A stretch of DNA of 64,000 nucleotides from Gracilibacillus timonensis (GCF_900086715.1 NZ_FLKH01000008.1:168630-232629); one strand, 5' to 3'. Shown: positions 26,149 through 35,706, counted from the stretch's first letter. Program-made: numbers and translations. Notes: generated from the letters alone by a model not told the origin.

Positions 26149-26325
26149 TTTTCATACCTCCATGTAAAAGATGCTTCTCTAGGACGCATCCTTTAAAACT
26201 TTTTCCGTATAATTCTATGGTATAACGAAATGTGTTGCTCGTCTAATACCTTTCAAACAAAGGAGTATGCTTTAAAGGCATGTTTACAATTCTTCACAGT
26301 CACCAGCCCACAAGCCTTATGTTTT

Positions 26326-26496
26326 CTATTTTTCATCTCCACTCTTCTTTTCATCGCTTTTCGCTTTCCATGGTGGGTCACCGTATTTATGCAGTTGTTG
26401 ATTTATTTTATAAATAACGTACGGAATCAAAAGGGCTAATATGGTGCAGACCAGAATCAAATATTCAGGTAATACGCCCAATAACGGTTTCCACAT
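26326..26496 (-). CDS. Small membrane protein of the ger operon (GerD-subunit-like, 56 residues)
   Basis: An open frame from ATG 26496 to TAG 26326, 19 nt after the GerC stop. The product opens MWKPLLGVLPEYLILVC, has one long hydrophobic helix (about residues 5-30, LILVCTILALLIPYVIYK) and a charged Lys/Asp/Glu-rich tail. Small membrane D subunits with modulating roles are known for several gerA-type operons in Bacillus. This one has one clear transmembrane helix and not two. Codon use and position support a real gene that callers would miss. Confidence 0.75.
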   Translation of the reverse strand: MWKPLLGVLPEYLILVCTILALLIPYVIYKINQQLHKYGDPPWKAKSDEKKSGDEK

Positions 26497-26515
26497 AAAT
26501 GCTTCGCTCCCTCTC

Positions 26516-27682
26516 TTAATCCTTTACCTTATCTGTTGCACCTGTTGTTCGGACAATCGAATTGGCCTTTACTTTGATCGTAGCATTTTGAAAAATATTT
26601 TCGCCTTCTTCCCAGTCACCCTTGATTTCTTTCCATGTTGGATAATGTCTTTGCCGCATGATCTTGTTAAAACCAAAAAAGTCTAACTCTATTTCCTCCT
26701 GCCCTTTTTTTATGACCTCGTTTGCCAATTGCTCCATCCTCTTATTGATTTGCTCCTCTATTTTCTTAAGGTAACCTTTTTCTAAAAGGGTCCGTTTCCC
26801 GTGCATCTCCCCAATACTGCCTTCTGTATCAATCGTGACATCAATGGTCACTTGATCAGTTCCATTTGTATCGATCGTTATATTGCTTTTTGCTTTTTTT
26901 ATTTCATAAAGCATTAATTGATCATTGATGTCAAAGGTAATATATCCCCCTTTCAACTTACCCATTATCAGGTTAAAACCTACCACTTCTTTATCATTAA
27001 GAACCCCGACTAAATGATTTGTTTCTCCATTAAAAACACCTGCACCATCAAATTGAATTTTACTATCCATGGCATAAATCCTTGGGATAAGATAATTATT
27101 ATTTTCCAACAGATATTCATGCAAATCCCCTGCTCTAAGTGGTTTAATCAATCCGGCCACTTTATCGGTGTTTTCACTAGCGTTATTAATATACATGACT
27201 GGAAGCGGATCTGTATCCGGTTCGATATCCAGTATATCCATCGCCTTGCCTTCGGAAATGAGAATCCTTACCGACCGACGCATTTCCTGATCACGCAGAA
27301 ACAGATCCATCATCCCGGCAAATAACTGTTGATCAGAGGCTAACTCTTCCGAAACGATGATTAATTTCAAATGTTCAAAAAAGGGAGGATCACCCTTCAT
27401 CGTTGACATTTTCCGAATCGCCTCGAATACGCTTCTCCCGCTCGTTGATACATTACTGTAGGGTTTTTGCGCACCGCTGCTGTTTTCATTAGGAGTACCT
27501 AATCCAGCAGGTACAACAAATTGATTCGTTACGGTGATTATTGGTTTATCGCCAGATTGCTCTTCTGCCAAGTCAAGCGATAAACCAACCACAAAACCTC
27601 GTTCTTCAATATTTATTTCATCCCAGCACCCACTCAGGAAAACAAGCAAACAGCAGCCTATGAGCAAATACTTTTTATTCAT
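26516..27682 (-). CDS. Spore germination lipoprotein, GerAC family
   Basis: A 388-residue Ger(x)C lipoprotein. The lipobox LSGCWDE (Cys near 19) opens with the family's CWDEINIEERGFVVGLSLD. The central and C-terminal domains end EQLANEVIKKGQEEIELDFFGFNKIMR. It is anchored in the spore inner membrane as the C subunit of a GerA-type nutrient receptor. The start overlaps the GerB gene end by 8 nt. The nutrient recognised cannot be predicted from sequence. Confidence 0.93.
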   Translation of the reverse strand: MNKKYLLIGCCLLVFLSGCWDEINIEERGFVVGLSLDLAEEQSGDKPIITVTNQFVVPAGLGTPNENSSGAQKPYSNVSTSGRSVFEAIRKMSTMKGDPPFFEHLKLIIVSEELASDQQLFAGMMDLFLRDQEMRRSVRILISEGKAMDILDIEPDTDPLPVMYINNASENTDKVAGLIKPLRAGDLHEYLLENNNYLIPRIYAMDSKIQFDGAGVFNGETNHLVGVLNDKEVVGFNLIMGKLKGGYITFDINDQLMLYEIKKAKSNITIDTNGTDQVTIDVTIDTEGSIGEMHGKRTLLEKGYLKKIEEQINKRMEQLANEVIKKGQEEIELDFFGFNKIMRQRHYPTWKEIKGDWEEGENIFQNATIKVKANSIVRTTGATDKVKD

Positions 27683-28781
27683 TTTGCTTCACTCCTCTGA
27701 TTTTGGCAACCACTGGCAATAGTATTAGCACCACCAAGTTCAGGATTATTAAGACATTACCTATAAGCCCTCCCAAAAAATCCACCGCAATCACATCTTG
27801 AGGCAGCATCGCCATGATATAAGCGACAGGGGCAAGCATAAAAATAAGCTTTAATTTCATCGTATTTTTAAAAATGGAATTCAAGGCAAACACACTCACA
27901 TCCAGCGCCATGGCTGTCGTATTGAAAATAGCCATAATCCAAATCACAAAGAAGATAGATTCAAATCGTTCAAAAAAACCACCCGGTATCTCCACCACCT
28001 TGGCTAGTTCAACGGTTGGATAGGGTAAATTGGAAGTGACGGCATTACCAAATACCGCAATACACACGAAAAAAATAATGATATATAACCCAACAGGAAT
28101 ACACATTCCCAGCGCGGCCATTTTGGGTGCTTTATCGGGTTGGTCAACCAAGGCAAGATAAAACCATAAAATACCAAACCCCATATATGCCAGAACCCCT
28201 TGATTCAGCACCTTCACATAATCAGTAAAAGGGGTTATAAACATCGGCAATAATCGACCAGGCTCAAACCAACCTAAATTAAATATAATCAAAAAAAACG
28301 CGATAAGCAGAATAATCGGTAAAAACATAATATTAAGCCGAAACAACCCCACCCTCGAACCAGAGACCGCATAAATAACGACCAGCAAGAAGGAGAGTGC
28401 AATAATTTCGATCGGTGTCTGATCAAATAAATATTGTTGTGCAATATTACTAATTTTACGCACTTGATAGGACGTAATCATAAGAAAAACTACAGCAAAC
28501 AAACTCGTCAGCAGCATTGCCACTGGTTTGGTTACAATCTTAGTAGCATAGGTAAGGAATGATTGATGGCGAAAACCGGAAGCAAACTTGGCTACTGCCC
28601 AAGTTAACCCTATCGCAATCAATCCACCTATGAATAAAGGAATCCACCCATCGGCTGATTCTGTGGCAGAGGCTATCACTTTTGGTAAGGAGAGAACACC
28701 TACCCCGGTCACAATAGATGGAATAGCAACGAAGATGTCTCTGGGACTAATTCTATCGTTTTCGTACTTAAGTTTTTTCAT
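27675..28781 (-). CDS. Spore germination permease, GerAB family
   Basis: A 368-residue APC-superfamily protein with ten hydrophobic segments. It opens with ISPRDIFVAIPSIVTGVGVLSLPK, the GerAB unwound helix-1 region that binds amino acids in characterised receptors. It is the ligand-binding B subunit. Its ATG overlaps the GerA stop by 1 nt and its end overlaps GerC by 8 nt, so the operon is tightly coupled. It is expected to be expressed in the forespore. Confidence 0.93.
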   Translation of the reverse strand: MKKLKYENDRISPRDIFVAIPSIVTGVGVLSLPKVIASATESADGWIPLFIGGLIAIGLTWAVAKFASGFRHQSFLTYATKIVTKPVAMLLTSLFAVVFLMITSYQVRKISNIAQQYLFDQTPIEIIALSFLLVVIYAVSGSRVGLFRLNIMFLPIILLIAFFLIIFNLGWFEPGRLLPMFITPFTDYVKVLNQGVLAYMGFGILWFYLALVDQPDKAPKMAALGMCIPVGLYIIIFFVCIAVFGNAVTSNLPYPTVELAKVVEIPGGFFERFESIFFVIWIMAIFNTTAMALDVSVFALNSIFKNTMKLKLIFMLAPVAYIMAMLPQDVIAVDFLGGLIGNVLIILNLVVLILLPVVAKIRGVKQNE

Positions 28782-30307
28782 TAGGTACTTTCCCCTTTGT
28801 CCATGCGTTTCTCATCATTGGTTTTCATATAGCTGGGGCGCCTAGTTTTCATGGTAATTGGGGCACGTAAGACGAGATCCTTCCAATCGTCCAGAAAGCT
28901 TGGTGCGAAGGAAGAGGAATACGGGACACCAAAGCTCGTCAGATTAACAATATGGATATTGATCATGATATAGCCGAGCACGATGCCGTAAAGACCGAAT
29001 ATCGCCGCTCCCACCATTAAGCCAAACTGTAGAATCCGAAACGAAATGGCGATACTATAGGATGGAAGTGCAAAGGAAGCAATGGCATTTAAGGCAACGA
29101 CAATAACCATAATCGGACTAACGATTCCAGCCGACACCGCAGCCTCCCCAATCACGAGCCCACCAACAATCCCTATCGTTTGACCTATCGCAGTGGGCAA
29201 TCGTAATCCAGCTTCCCTTAGCAATTCCATCGTTACCGTCATAATTAATGCCTCAATAAATGGCGGAAAGGGAACTCCATCCCTTGTTGCTGCAATTGAA
29301 AATGCCAAGTCAGACGGAATCAGCCCTTGATGATAGGAAACCAATGCAATATATAGAGCTGGAAGAAAGACAGAAATAAAGGCAGCCAGATAACGCAAGA
29401 CTCTAATCAGCGTTGCCAAAGACCAGCGCCAATAATAATCCTCTGGAGAATGCAAAGAACTACCAAAAGTTGCCGGTGCAATCAGTACAAAAGGGGTACG
29501 ATCTAGCATAATAACCACTTTCCCTTGTAGTACAGCATCAGCCGCTTTATCAGGCCGTTCTGTATTTAACACTTGTGGAAAAGGAGACAAAAAACTATCC
29601 TCAATCCATTGTTCAATATAGCCAGATTCCGGAGCATCGTCCATATCAATCGTTTCTAACCTTCGTTTTATCTCTTCCACTATATCCGGATTGACAATAC
29701 CATCCACATAAACAACGAGCAGATCTTTTTTAGATCGTCTACCTACCTTATAGTTTTTAAAACGAAGATTAGGATCCGAAATATGTCGACGAATCAACGA
29801 TGTATTGGTCCTTAAATTCTCGACAAATCCATCCCTTGCCCCACGAATAAGGGATTCTGAAGCAGGTTCTTCAATAGCACGATTTTCTCCGCCTCTCGTT
29901 CCCATGATCAATACCTGGGTCATTCCGTCTAAATAAAACACGGTGCGTCCGCTGAGTATGGCATTCGATACATCGTCTAGGGATTGCCCCAGTTCAATCC
30001 CAGTTACCGTCAGCACTTCCCAATGAATCGTGTCAAAGAGCTGCTCTTTATCATTAGGTAACGAACTGGCTTGTTTCAAGTCATCCATAATGTGATCATG
30101 CACGTATTTACTGTCCACTAAGCCGTCGATATAAACAATAGCGGTACGATGATTGTTCATGGTGAATTCACGTATCACCAAATCACTCGGCTCCTCTAGC
30201 ATATTTTTAATGTTTTCCAGGTTACCAGCTAGATTCGTTTCTATATCCAGAGAGAAATTCTCTTCTGCTTTTTTCCGCTTATGATTTTTTCGATATAAAC
30301 GAGCCAA
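28781..30307 (-). CDS. Spore germination protein, GerAA family
   Basis: A 508-residue GerA-type A subunit. The large N-terminal cytosolic half contains DLVIREFTMNNHRTAIVYIDGLVD and the paired NTSLIRRHISDPNLRFKNYKVG domain. Four to five membrane segments follow (from about 300) with LRAPITMKTRRPSY at the C-terminus. A subunits are thought to form the ion channel of the receptor. The start is the TTG at 30307 with GAGGGG 6 nt upstream. It is first gene of the ger operon. The charged head RLYRKNHKRKK fits a cytosolic N-terminus. Confidence 0.93.
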   Translation of the reverse strand: MARLYRKNHKRKKAEENFSLDIETNLAGNLENIKNMLEEPSDLVIREFTMNNHRTAIVYIDGLVDSKYVHDHIMDDLKQASSLPNDKEQLFDTIHWEVLTVTGIELGQSLDDVSNAILSGRTVFYLDGMTQVLIMGTRGGENRAIEEPASESLIRGARDGFVENLRTNTSLIRRHISDPNLRFKNYKVGRRSKKDLLVVYVDGIVNPDIVEEIKRRLETIDMDDAPESGYIEQWIEDSFLSPFPQVLNTERPDKAADAVLQGKVVIMLDRTPFVLIAPATFGSSLHSPEDYYWRWSLATLIRVLRYLAAFISVFLPALYIALVSYHQGLIPSDLAFSIAATRDGVPFPPFIEALIMTVTMELLREAGLRLPTAIGQTIGIVGGLVIGEAAVSAGIVSPIMVIVVALNAIASFALPSYSIAISFRILQFGLMVGAAIFGLYGIVLGYIMINIHIVNLTSFGVPYSSSFAPSFLDDWKDLVLRAPITMKTRRPSYMKTNDEKRMDKGEST

Positions 30308-30469
30308 CGTTATCCCCTCATGTCTATTAAAGTGCGTTTTTCAAAAAGATATGAACAACCTTTACAATAGTTACTCCCCCTATTTTCTCCAAACAGGGAC
30401 AATTTATGTATAAAAACAAATTCGTTGTAAAATCTAATGCTATAGTCAATCCATGAAAGGGGTATCCAC

Positions 30470-31489
30470 TTGAACAAAAAAAATGTACATCTAACCGCCG
30501 CTGAAATTGCTTCTGTCTGGGCCGGATATATGAATGATTCGATGACGAGATCCGTCTTGCGTTTCATGCTAAAACATGTCAATGATCCCGAGATAAAACC
30601 ACTTATCCAGCAATCCTATGATATTGCCGTTCATCGTATCGAACAATTACAACAAGTTTTTGAAGAGGAGAATTACGCAACCCCAAATGGATTCTCTGAA
30701 CAGGACATTAATATGCAGGCACCATGGCTTTTTACCGACGTCTTTTGCTTAACCTACGTCACACACATGGCGAGAATTGGAATGTCCGTTTATAGCGGCT
30801 TTGTCTCTATGAGTATTAAAAAGGAGATTCGAGATTACTTCACACAAGGGCTTCAGGAAACAATCATGCTTTATAACCAAGCAACCCAAACCGCCCTGGA
30901 AAAAGGGGTGAACTCGAGACAACCTTATATTGAGCCCCCTAAAGAAATAGACTATGTTAACAGCAAAAAGTATTTCAATGGGTTCAATCCATTTAGTGAG
31001 AAACGCCCGATAAACGCCGTTGAAATCGCACATTTATATACCAACATTCAGACAAATGAAATTGGTTCAAAACTGTGCCTGGCCTTTGCTCAAACTTCAC
31101 CTTCCAAGGACGTACAGAATTTTATGATTAAAAGTAAAAACATGGCCCAAAAGCATATAAAAATATTTGTGAATGAAATGTTAAAAGATGATGTCGGAGC
31201 TCCGCAAGTACCTGATGTAGGTGTCAGTGATTCCACCACACAAACTTTTTCCGATGCATTAATGATGTTTCATATGTCCTTGATGATGTCAGCAGGAGTA
31301 GGTAACTATAGCACCGCCGCAGCGGCCAGTCAGCGTGCAGATTTACAAATGAATTACCAGCGCCTCTCATTAGAGGTTGCTGAACTTGCGAAAAGCGGTG
31401 CGGATATCATGATTGATCATCATTGGTTTGAACAGCCACCTGGCATTAAAGATCGGGAAAAGTTAGCAAAACAAAAGGGAAAGGGGTAA
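30470..31489 (+). CDS. DUF3231 family protein (coat-associated, two-domain)
   Basis: A 339-residue all-helical protein with two related ferritin-like four-helix modules: LTAAEIASVWAGYMNDSMTRSVLRFMLKHV near residue 8 and NAVEIAHLYTNIQTNEIGSKLCLAF near 183. These repeats define DUF3231 and resemble CotF/YhcN-type sporulation proteins. The start is the TTG at 30470, preceded by AAAGGGG. It is divergent from the ger operon and leads a three-gene unit. A sporulation or spore-coat role is plausible from context, but the biochemical function is unknown. Confidence 0.82.
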   Translation: MNKKNVHLTAAEIASVWAGYMNDSMTRSVLRFMLKHVNDPEIKPLIQQSYDIAVHRIEQLQQVFEEENYATPNGFSEQDINMQAPWLFTDVFCLTYVTHMARIGMSVYSGFVSMSIKKEIRDYFTQGLQETIMLYNQATQTALEKGVNSRQPYIEPPKEIDYVNSKKYFNGFNPFSEKRPINAVEIAHLYTNIQTNEIGSKLCLAFAQTSPSKDVQNFMIKSKNMAQKHIKIFVNEMLKDDVGAPQVPDVGVSDSTTQTFSDALMMFHMSLMMSAGVGNYSTAAAASQRADLQMNYQRLSLEVAELAKSGADIMIDHHWFEQPPGIKDREKLAKQKGKG

Positions 31490-31493
31490 AAAA

Positions 31494-31676
31494 ATGGGCA
31501 CAGTATTCTCGAGAAATGACTCATTGCCGTTTCATAACATCTCCACACACCCCCATTCAGTGGAACCTTCTTTGATGGTCAAGCTTATCGGGGAAGTCTT
31601 TGCTGTTTTCATCGCTCCCATCCAATCGATGAAATCACTCTCAAAAGCAATATATCAGAAATCATCATCGAAGTAG
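31494..31676 (+). CDS. Small hypothetical protein in the DUF3231 operon
   Basis: 60 codons from ATG 31494, with AAAGGGG 7 nt upstream and only 4 nt after the DUF3231 stop. The product has a polar N-terminus and a moderately hydrophobic middle (SLMVKLIGEVFAVFIAPIQS), possibly an amphipathic or membrane-associated helix. It resembles no family I can name. The tight spacing on both sides (8 nt to the next gene) supports a real gene. Confidence 0.6.
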   Translation: MGTVFSRNDSLPFHNISTHPHSVEPSLMVKLIGEVFAVFIAPIQSMKSLSKAIYQKSSSK

Positions 31677-31684
31677 GGAAGTCT

Positions 31685-32167
31685 ATGGGGACAAACATAT
31701 CGAAAAAAAGCGAAAAGCTCGAAGCAGTCCTGTGGAGCATAGCATTACCTGGGTTTGCCCAATTATTACATCATCATTATATAAAAGGTATTTTGCTGAT
31801 AGGATTGGAAATACTAATTAATGTCAAGGGTAATCTAAATACCATTCTTATGTTGAGCTTCCACTTTAAAGCGGAAGAAGCTATCGCAGAAACCAATTAT
31901 TTGTGGCTGATGTTTTATCCTTGTTTGTACTTTTATGCTATTTGGGATGCTTATAAGCATGCAGGTGGTGGAGAAAAACCTTTTGCCTATCTGCCACTTG
32001 CCTTCTCTGCTTATTTTGTAACGGTTGGCTTAATTTTTTCACCTACATTTACCATTTTCGGTCATTTGGTAGGATCGATTTGGCTACCTATCTTATTTTT
32101 ACCAATTGGTTTAGCCGTCGGCGGACTTTTAAGATGGATCTTGCTAAAAATTTATGCCGAAAGTTGA
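31685..32167 (+). CDS. Hypothetical membrane protein in the DUF3231 operon
   Basis: A 160-residue protein with four hydrophobic segments (about residues 18-45, 72-90, 104-125 and 128-150). An N-terminal LPGFAQLLHHHYIKG resembles the TM2-like pattern PGxGqxYxG seen in small bacterial membrane proteins, and YFYAIWDAYKHA follows. It is last gene of the DUF3231 operon. No function is assigned. A probable role at sporulation comes only from its neighbours. Confidence 0.7.
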   Translation: MGTNISKKSEKLEAVLWSIALPGFAQLLHHHYIKGILLIGLEILINVKGNLNTILMLSFHFKAEEAIAETNYLWLMFYPCLYFYAIWDAYKHAGGGEKPFAYLPLAFSAYFVTVGLIFSPTFTIFGHLVGSIWLPILFLPIGLAVGGLLRWILLKIYAES

Positions 32168-32420
32168 AAAAGAACCCATTCTGTTATAGCAAAATAACTA
32201 ACAGAATGGATTCTTCCATCTTCAAAAGCGCTCTTTCAGCTCAGCTCTTACTGCATTTGTTCGGTGAAAAGCCCTAACCAAGCCTGTACAACGCAAGAAG
32301 ACTGATGTTGCTATGTCCACTCTAATGAACAACTACTTCGACAAAAGATAGCAGATTAACGAGGCAATTGCTGTTTACGAGCAGTTTTCGGAAACCCTTC
32401 CTTTAAAATGCACCTGCAAA

Positions 32421-32981
32421 TTAATAGGCGAGTTCATACTCCCCGTTTTCGTATACATTATATGTACCTACAGTACCCGATCCACCATTTTCTCTCATGG
32501 ATTTAGAAACTAAAGATATGGTATAAACAGTTTCGTTACCATCTGTCTGATCGGTAGAATCATCCGGAATGAATTCTGTTTCATCCACAGTTAATTCATC
32601 TGCACGATCTAATTCTTCTTTAAGATGGGAAATAGCCTCATCCATGTTCGCTATTTTGATATCATCCTGATTACCTGAATTCTCATTTTCATCAGCGAAT
32701 TCATTGGTTGATGTAGTATCTTTTGATTCTGATGAATGAGAAGAGGTTTCATCATTGTTATCCATTTCACTTTCGTTACTGGTGTTATCTTCGGAAGATG
32801 TTTGTTCGTTGTCTACATCATCCTCTTCTTCCGATTCGTTCTGCGATTCATTATCTCTTTGGTCAGCTTCATTTGATTCATCTGTCGCTGCTCTCGAACT
32901 TTCATCGTCCGACTGACCACAACCACTTAAAATAAGAACAAAACAAATGGCTAACAGGATAACATAAAATACTTTTTTCAT
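32421..32981 (-). CDS. Acidic lipoprotein of unknown function
   Basis: A 186-residue protein with lipobox LILSGCGQ (Cys near 21) and a roughly 85-residue low-complexity Ser/Glu/Asp/Asn linker. A short C-terminal domain follows: MDEAISHLKEELDRADELTVDETEFIP then TVYTISLVSKSMRENGGSGTVGTYNVYENGEY. The last part looks like a small beta domain. The protein would sit on the outer face of the membrane. Its composition suits a halophile. No family recognised. Confidence 0.75.
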   Translation of the reverse strand: MKKVFYVILLAICFVLILSGCGQSDDESSRAATDESNEADQRDNESQNESEEEDDVDNEQTSSEDNTSNESEMDNNDETSSHSSESKDTTSTNEFADENENSGNQDDIKIANMDEAISHLKEELDRADELTVDETEFIPDDSTDQTDGNETVYTISLVSKSMRENGGSGTVGTYNVYENGEYELAY

Positions 32982-33197
32982 GATCCTTTCCTTCCTTTTA
33001 AATCAGCCATTACTATAACATAAAAAATAAGGATGACCAATACAATATCAAATGTTTCACAACCAAATATGTACAGGCATCAGAAAAAACCCAAAAACAC
33101 TAGCTATGTTAAGGGTTCCGAAGTATAGTATAATCACTATCGCTATAGAATAACGATCCATTTTATCAAAAAGATTCATCATTCTCTTTTAGTGCCG

Positions 33198-33689
33198 TCA
33201 CCACTGCTCTATTTTTTCAGACAGAATCGGCGTATGCTGAACCATCGTCTGTGCTAAGCTCGAATCAGAAACGGCTTGTTGCACAGCTACATTGGGAACA
33301 AAGGCAACCAGGTTTAAAAACAGAAATACAATCAAATAAACCTTAACAAAACCAAATGCCCCACCGAGCCAGCGGTTCACGATGCTTAAGAAAGGTAAAT
33401 TTGCCAAATAATCAAGCGTTGAACCAAGAATATTCCACAAAATCCTGGTACCGATAAACAAAATGATAAACGCAATCGATCGATAAAAAATACTTGCTAT
33501 ATTGCTCCCCTCTGAGCCAGGAGAAGGAATCCACTCTAGGTAGGGAGCAAGATCTCTAAAGAAAAAATAAGCGACGGCCAGTGCTACAATTATTCCGGTT
33601 AAGCGGACAATCTGATTCACTAAGCCATTCCTTAATCCAATCAAGAACCCTCCGACTAAAATAAGTAGAATAATGATGGTAAGTAACAT
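33198..33689 (-). CDS. CvpA family membrane protein
   Basis: A 163-residue protein with four membrane helices. It starts MLLTIIILLILVGGFLIGLRNGLVNQIVRL, the CvpA hallmark, and a central RSIAFIILFIGTRILWNIL and FLSIVNRWLGGAFGFVK follow. AGGAAG 8 nt before ATG 33689 supports this start over the ATG at 33728. CvpA proteins are linked to colicin V production in E. coli and to envelope stability; in bacilli the homologue YshB lies beside mutS2, which is not here. It is monocistronic. Confidence 0.88.
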   Translation of the reverse strand: MLLTIIILLILVGGFLIGLRNGLVNQIVRLTGIIVALAVAYFFFRDLAPYLEWIPSPGSEGSNIASIFYRSIAFIILFIGTRILWNILGSTLDYLANLPFLSIVNRWLGGAFGFVKVYLIVFLFLNLVAFVPNVAVQQAVSDSSLAQTMVQHTPILSEKIEQW

Positions 33690-33962
33690 CTCATGCTCTT
33701 CCTTTCGTCCTTTTCTATGGTTGATCATTTCTTTATGTTCAAACGAATTTCATCATGAAACTTCCTGTTATTCCCTCAAAAATACACAAACGAGGTGTGT
33801 GATTCTGGAACACACCATCATTATATCATCTTTCGAAAAAAAAGAGTACGCTGTAGCTAAATCAATAGCCTGGGAAAATTTAGATAGCTGTTGCTACTTG
33901 TTTGCTTGGACAAATAAGCACTTTGCTCCTCACTGTCCGATATACTATAAAAAACAGTTCCC
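33690..33962. other. Gene-free interval upstream of the DUF2255 promoter
   Basis: Contains a short hairpin (GGTGTGT 33794-33800 with ACACACC 33810-33816). Nothing else is recognisable before the MerR-type promoter at 33963. Confidence 0.5.
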
Positions 33963-33993
33963 TTGACTTAAAGTCGACTTTAGGATGTAAAAT
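33963..33993 (+). promoter_or_regulatory. MerR-type promoter (19-bp spacer) of the DUF2255 gene
   Basis: -35 TTGACT (33963-33968), 19-bp spacer, -10 TAAAAT (33988-33993). The spacer holds the dyad CTTAAAGT-cg-ACTTTAGG. This is the long-spacer design activated by MerR-family regulators, and the dyad is close to that of AdhR-type electrophile sensors. The same design occurs at 39670 and 53834. Confidence 0.82.
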
Positions 33994-34059
33994 GAAAATA
34001 TCATGGCGTTAAACGTTCTGATAACTATTACATTTCACACAAATAGGAGGTAGAAACAA

Positions 34060-34446
34060 ATGCAACCAAACTGGACACAAGCACAACTTGATCAATTTGC
34101 CAAAGTAGATGACTTCTATATCTCACCATTCTATAGTGATGGAAAAACACCTGGAACGCCAACTTGGATCTGGTCTGTAGTCACTGATAACCATCTATAT
34201 GTCAGAGCATACAACGGCAAGCGTTCGAGATGGTATCAATCGGCAGTGGAACAGCAAGCAGGAAAGATTCAATTAGCTGGTCAAGAATTTGATGTGACAT
34301 TTCAGCCAATCAATGCAGACCCTGACTTAACGGAGAAAATTGATAATGCCTATAAAGAGAAGTACGGCTCCAGTCCTTATCTGGCTCCTATGATAGCTGA
34401 AGGACCAATTAGTGCGACTGTACGCGTTTTACTAAGAGATGCATAA
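34060..34446 (+). CDS. DUF2255 family protein
   Basis: A 128-residue protein matching DUF2255: residues 18-32 read DDFYISPFYSDGKTP, followed by TPTWIWSVVTDNHLYVRAYNGKRSRWYQSA and the C-terminal ISATVRVLLRDA. It resembles a small split-barrel fold that could bind a flavin or F420-like cofactor; this is a comparison and not proven. A clear MerR-type promoter lies about 65 nt before the ATG, so expression is probably induced by an electrophile or redox signal. GGAGG precedes the start. Monocistronic. Confidence 0.82.
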   Translation: MQPNWTQAQLDQFAKVDDFYISPFYSDGKTPGTPTWIWSVVTDNHLYVRAYNGKRSRWYQSAVEQQAGKIQLAGQEFDVTFQPINADPDLTEKIDNAYKEKYGSSPYLAPMIAEGPISATVRVLLRDA

Positions 34447-34480
34447 GATGATCTAGTGATAACCTAGGTTGAAGCCTGTT

Positions 34481-34590
34481 CGGTCCATACTGCTCACTCA
34501 AAGTAGATGGACCGACAACTTCACATGATAGGTCTGATCGGTATTCCGGTTCGTTCAAGGTACAATCGGTGCCAATCCCAACATAGTAAA
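34481..34590. repeat. Terminator-like hairpin and relic of the dispersed palindromic element
   Basis: CGGTCCAT (34481-34488) pairs with ATGGACCG (34507-34514). The following stretch (acttcacat..., cggtattccggttcgttcaagg) matches the right flank of the elements at 15690-15755 and 51496-51565. It lies between the convergent DUF2255 and LysR genes. Confidence 0.6.
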
Positions 34591-34616
34591 GTTTGTATCT
34601 TTATCTGATAAAGAAA

Positions 34617-35501
34617 TCATGCTCGAAAGGCATCATTCATCCTTTTAATCAATTCTTGTACAACAGGAGAAAACATTATATTTTTGCGCCAAGCAAAGAC
34701 ACATTGTGTTTCTAGCGGAGGATGCAACGGAATAAATCGTAAATTTTCGGTCTGACGATGAGCAATTGCCCCTTCAATAGTCAGTGCAGAGGCTACCTTA
34801 TTTTCTACTAAAGAGAACACATTAAAAATCAGATTATAGTCTCCAGTTATCGTCAAGTCATCCACTTCCTGCTCCATCCAATTAGCGAACTTTTTTTGCA
34901 CATCTTTACGCACAGGAGCCAATAATGGTACTCCTTTTAAATCTTTTGGTTCAAGGTCGTTTTTTTGAGCTAAAAAAGAGCTTGTTTCTACTAAAACTCC
35001 CCATTTTTCATGCATAGGGAAGGAAACATATTCATATTTTTCCGTTGAGATTGGTTTTAATAATACACCAACATCCAACAACCCTCCATCCAACTTATCG
35101 ATAATATCTTCACCAGTCCCACTAAAAATACTAAAGGTTACCTCAGGATAATCCGCGATAAACTCTTCCAAGATCATCGACAGTGTATCTGAGTTATCCG
35201 CTTCCACACAGCCAATCGAAATATGCCCACTGAATAGTTGTTTGCGCTGATTAATAAATTCCTGTGTTGTTTTATCAGATAAAGACAGGATTTCCTGCGC
35301 ACGATCTTTTAAGTACATGCCAGCCTTAGTTAACACCATTTTTCTTTTTTCACGAATAAATAAACCGGCACCGAGCTCTTCTTCCAGTTCTTTTATTTGC
35401 CGACTTAAAGTAGGCTGCGTGGTATGAAGCACCTCTGAAGCCCTTGAAATACTCCCTTCTTCTGCAATCACTAAGAAATACCGCAATACTCTTAATTCCA
35501 A
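34617..35501 (-). CDS. LysR family transcriptional regulator
   Basis: A 294-residue LysR regulator. The N-terminal winged helix reads MELRVLRYFLVIAEEGSISRASEVLHTTQPTLSRQIKELEEELG, and the periplasmic-binding-like effector domain follows from about residue 90. The TTG at 35501 is favoured by GAGGGG 6 nt upstream and by the canonical N-terminus; an ATG at 35525 adds eight unusual residues. It is divergent from the first BCCT transporter. A palindrome TTTACAAATGTAAA (35557-35570) lies in the shared promoter region, so it may control itself and the transporter. Confidence 0.9.
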   Translation of the reverse strand: MELRVLRYFLVIAEEGSISRASEVLHTTQPTLSRQIKELEEELGAGLFIREKRKMVLTKAGMYLKDRAQEILSLSDKTTQEFINQRKQLFSGHISIGCVEADNSDTLSMILEEFIADYPEVTFSIFSGTGEDIIDKLDGGLLDVGVLLKPISTEKYEYVSFPMHEKWGVLVETSSFLAQKNDLEPKDLKGVPLLAPVRKDVQKKFANWMEQEVDDLTITGDYNLIFNVFSLVENKVASALTIEGAIAHRQTENLRFIPLHPPLETQCVFAWRKNIMFSPVVQELIKRMNDAFRA

Positions 35502-35706
35502 GTCTATCCCCTCGTTTTTTATCATAGTATATCGCTCTATTACATCATTATAATTATTTACAAATGTAAAGTATAGTGACTAATATCAGACAGTTGAAGT
35601 AAACTAATGGCAGAAATATGTTAGAACTCTTGCTTGAATCACTATCTAATTATGGTAAAATAAAAAACATGTTTGTTCAAACAAATTAAGGAGGATAAAT
35701 CAATTC

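Noticed and set aside
26230..26439. 69-codon frame on +
   Set aside because: Antisense to the small ger-linked membrane protein, which has better start, spacing and composition.
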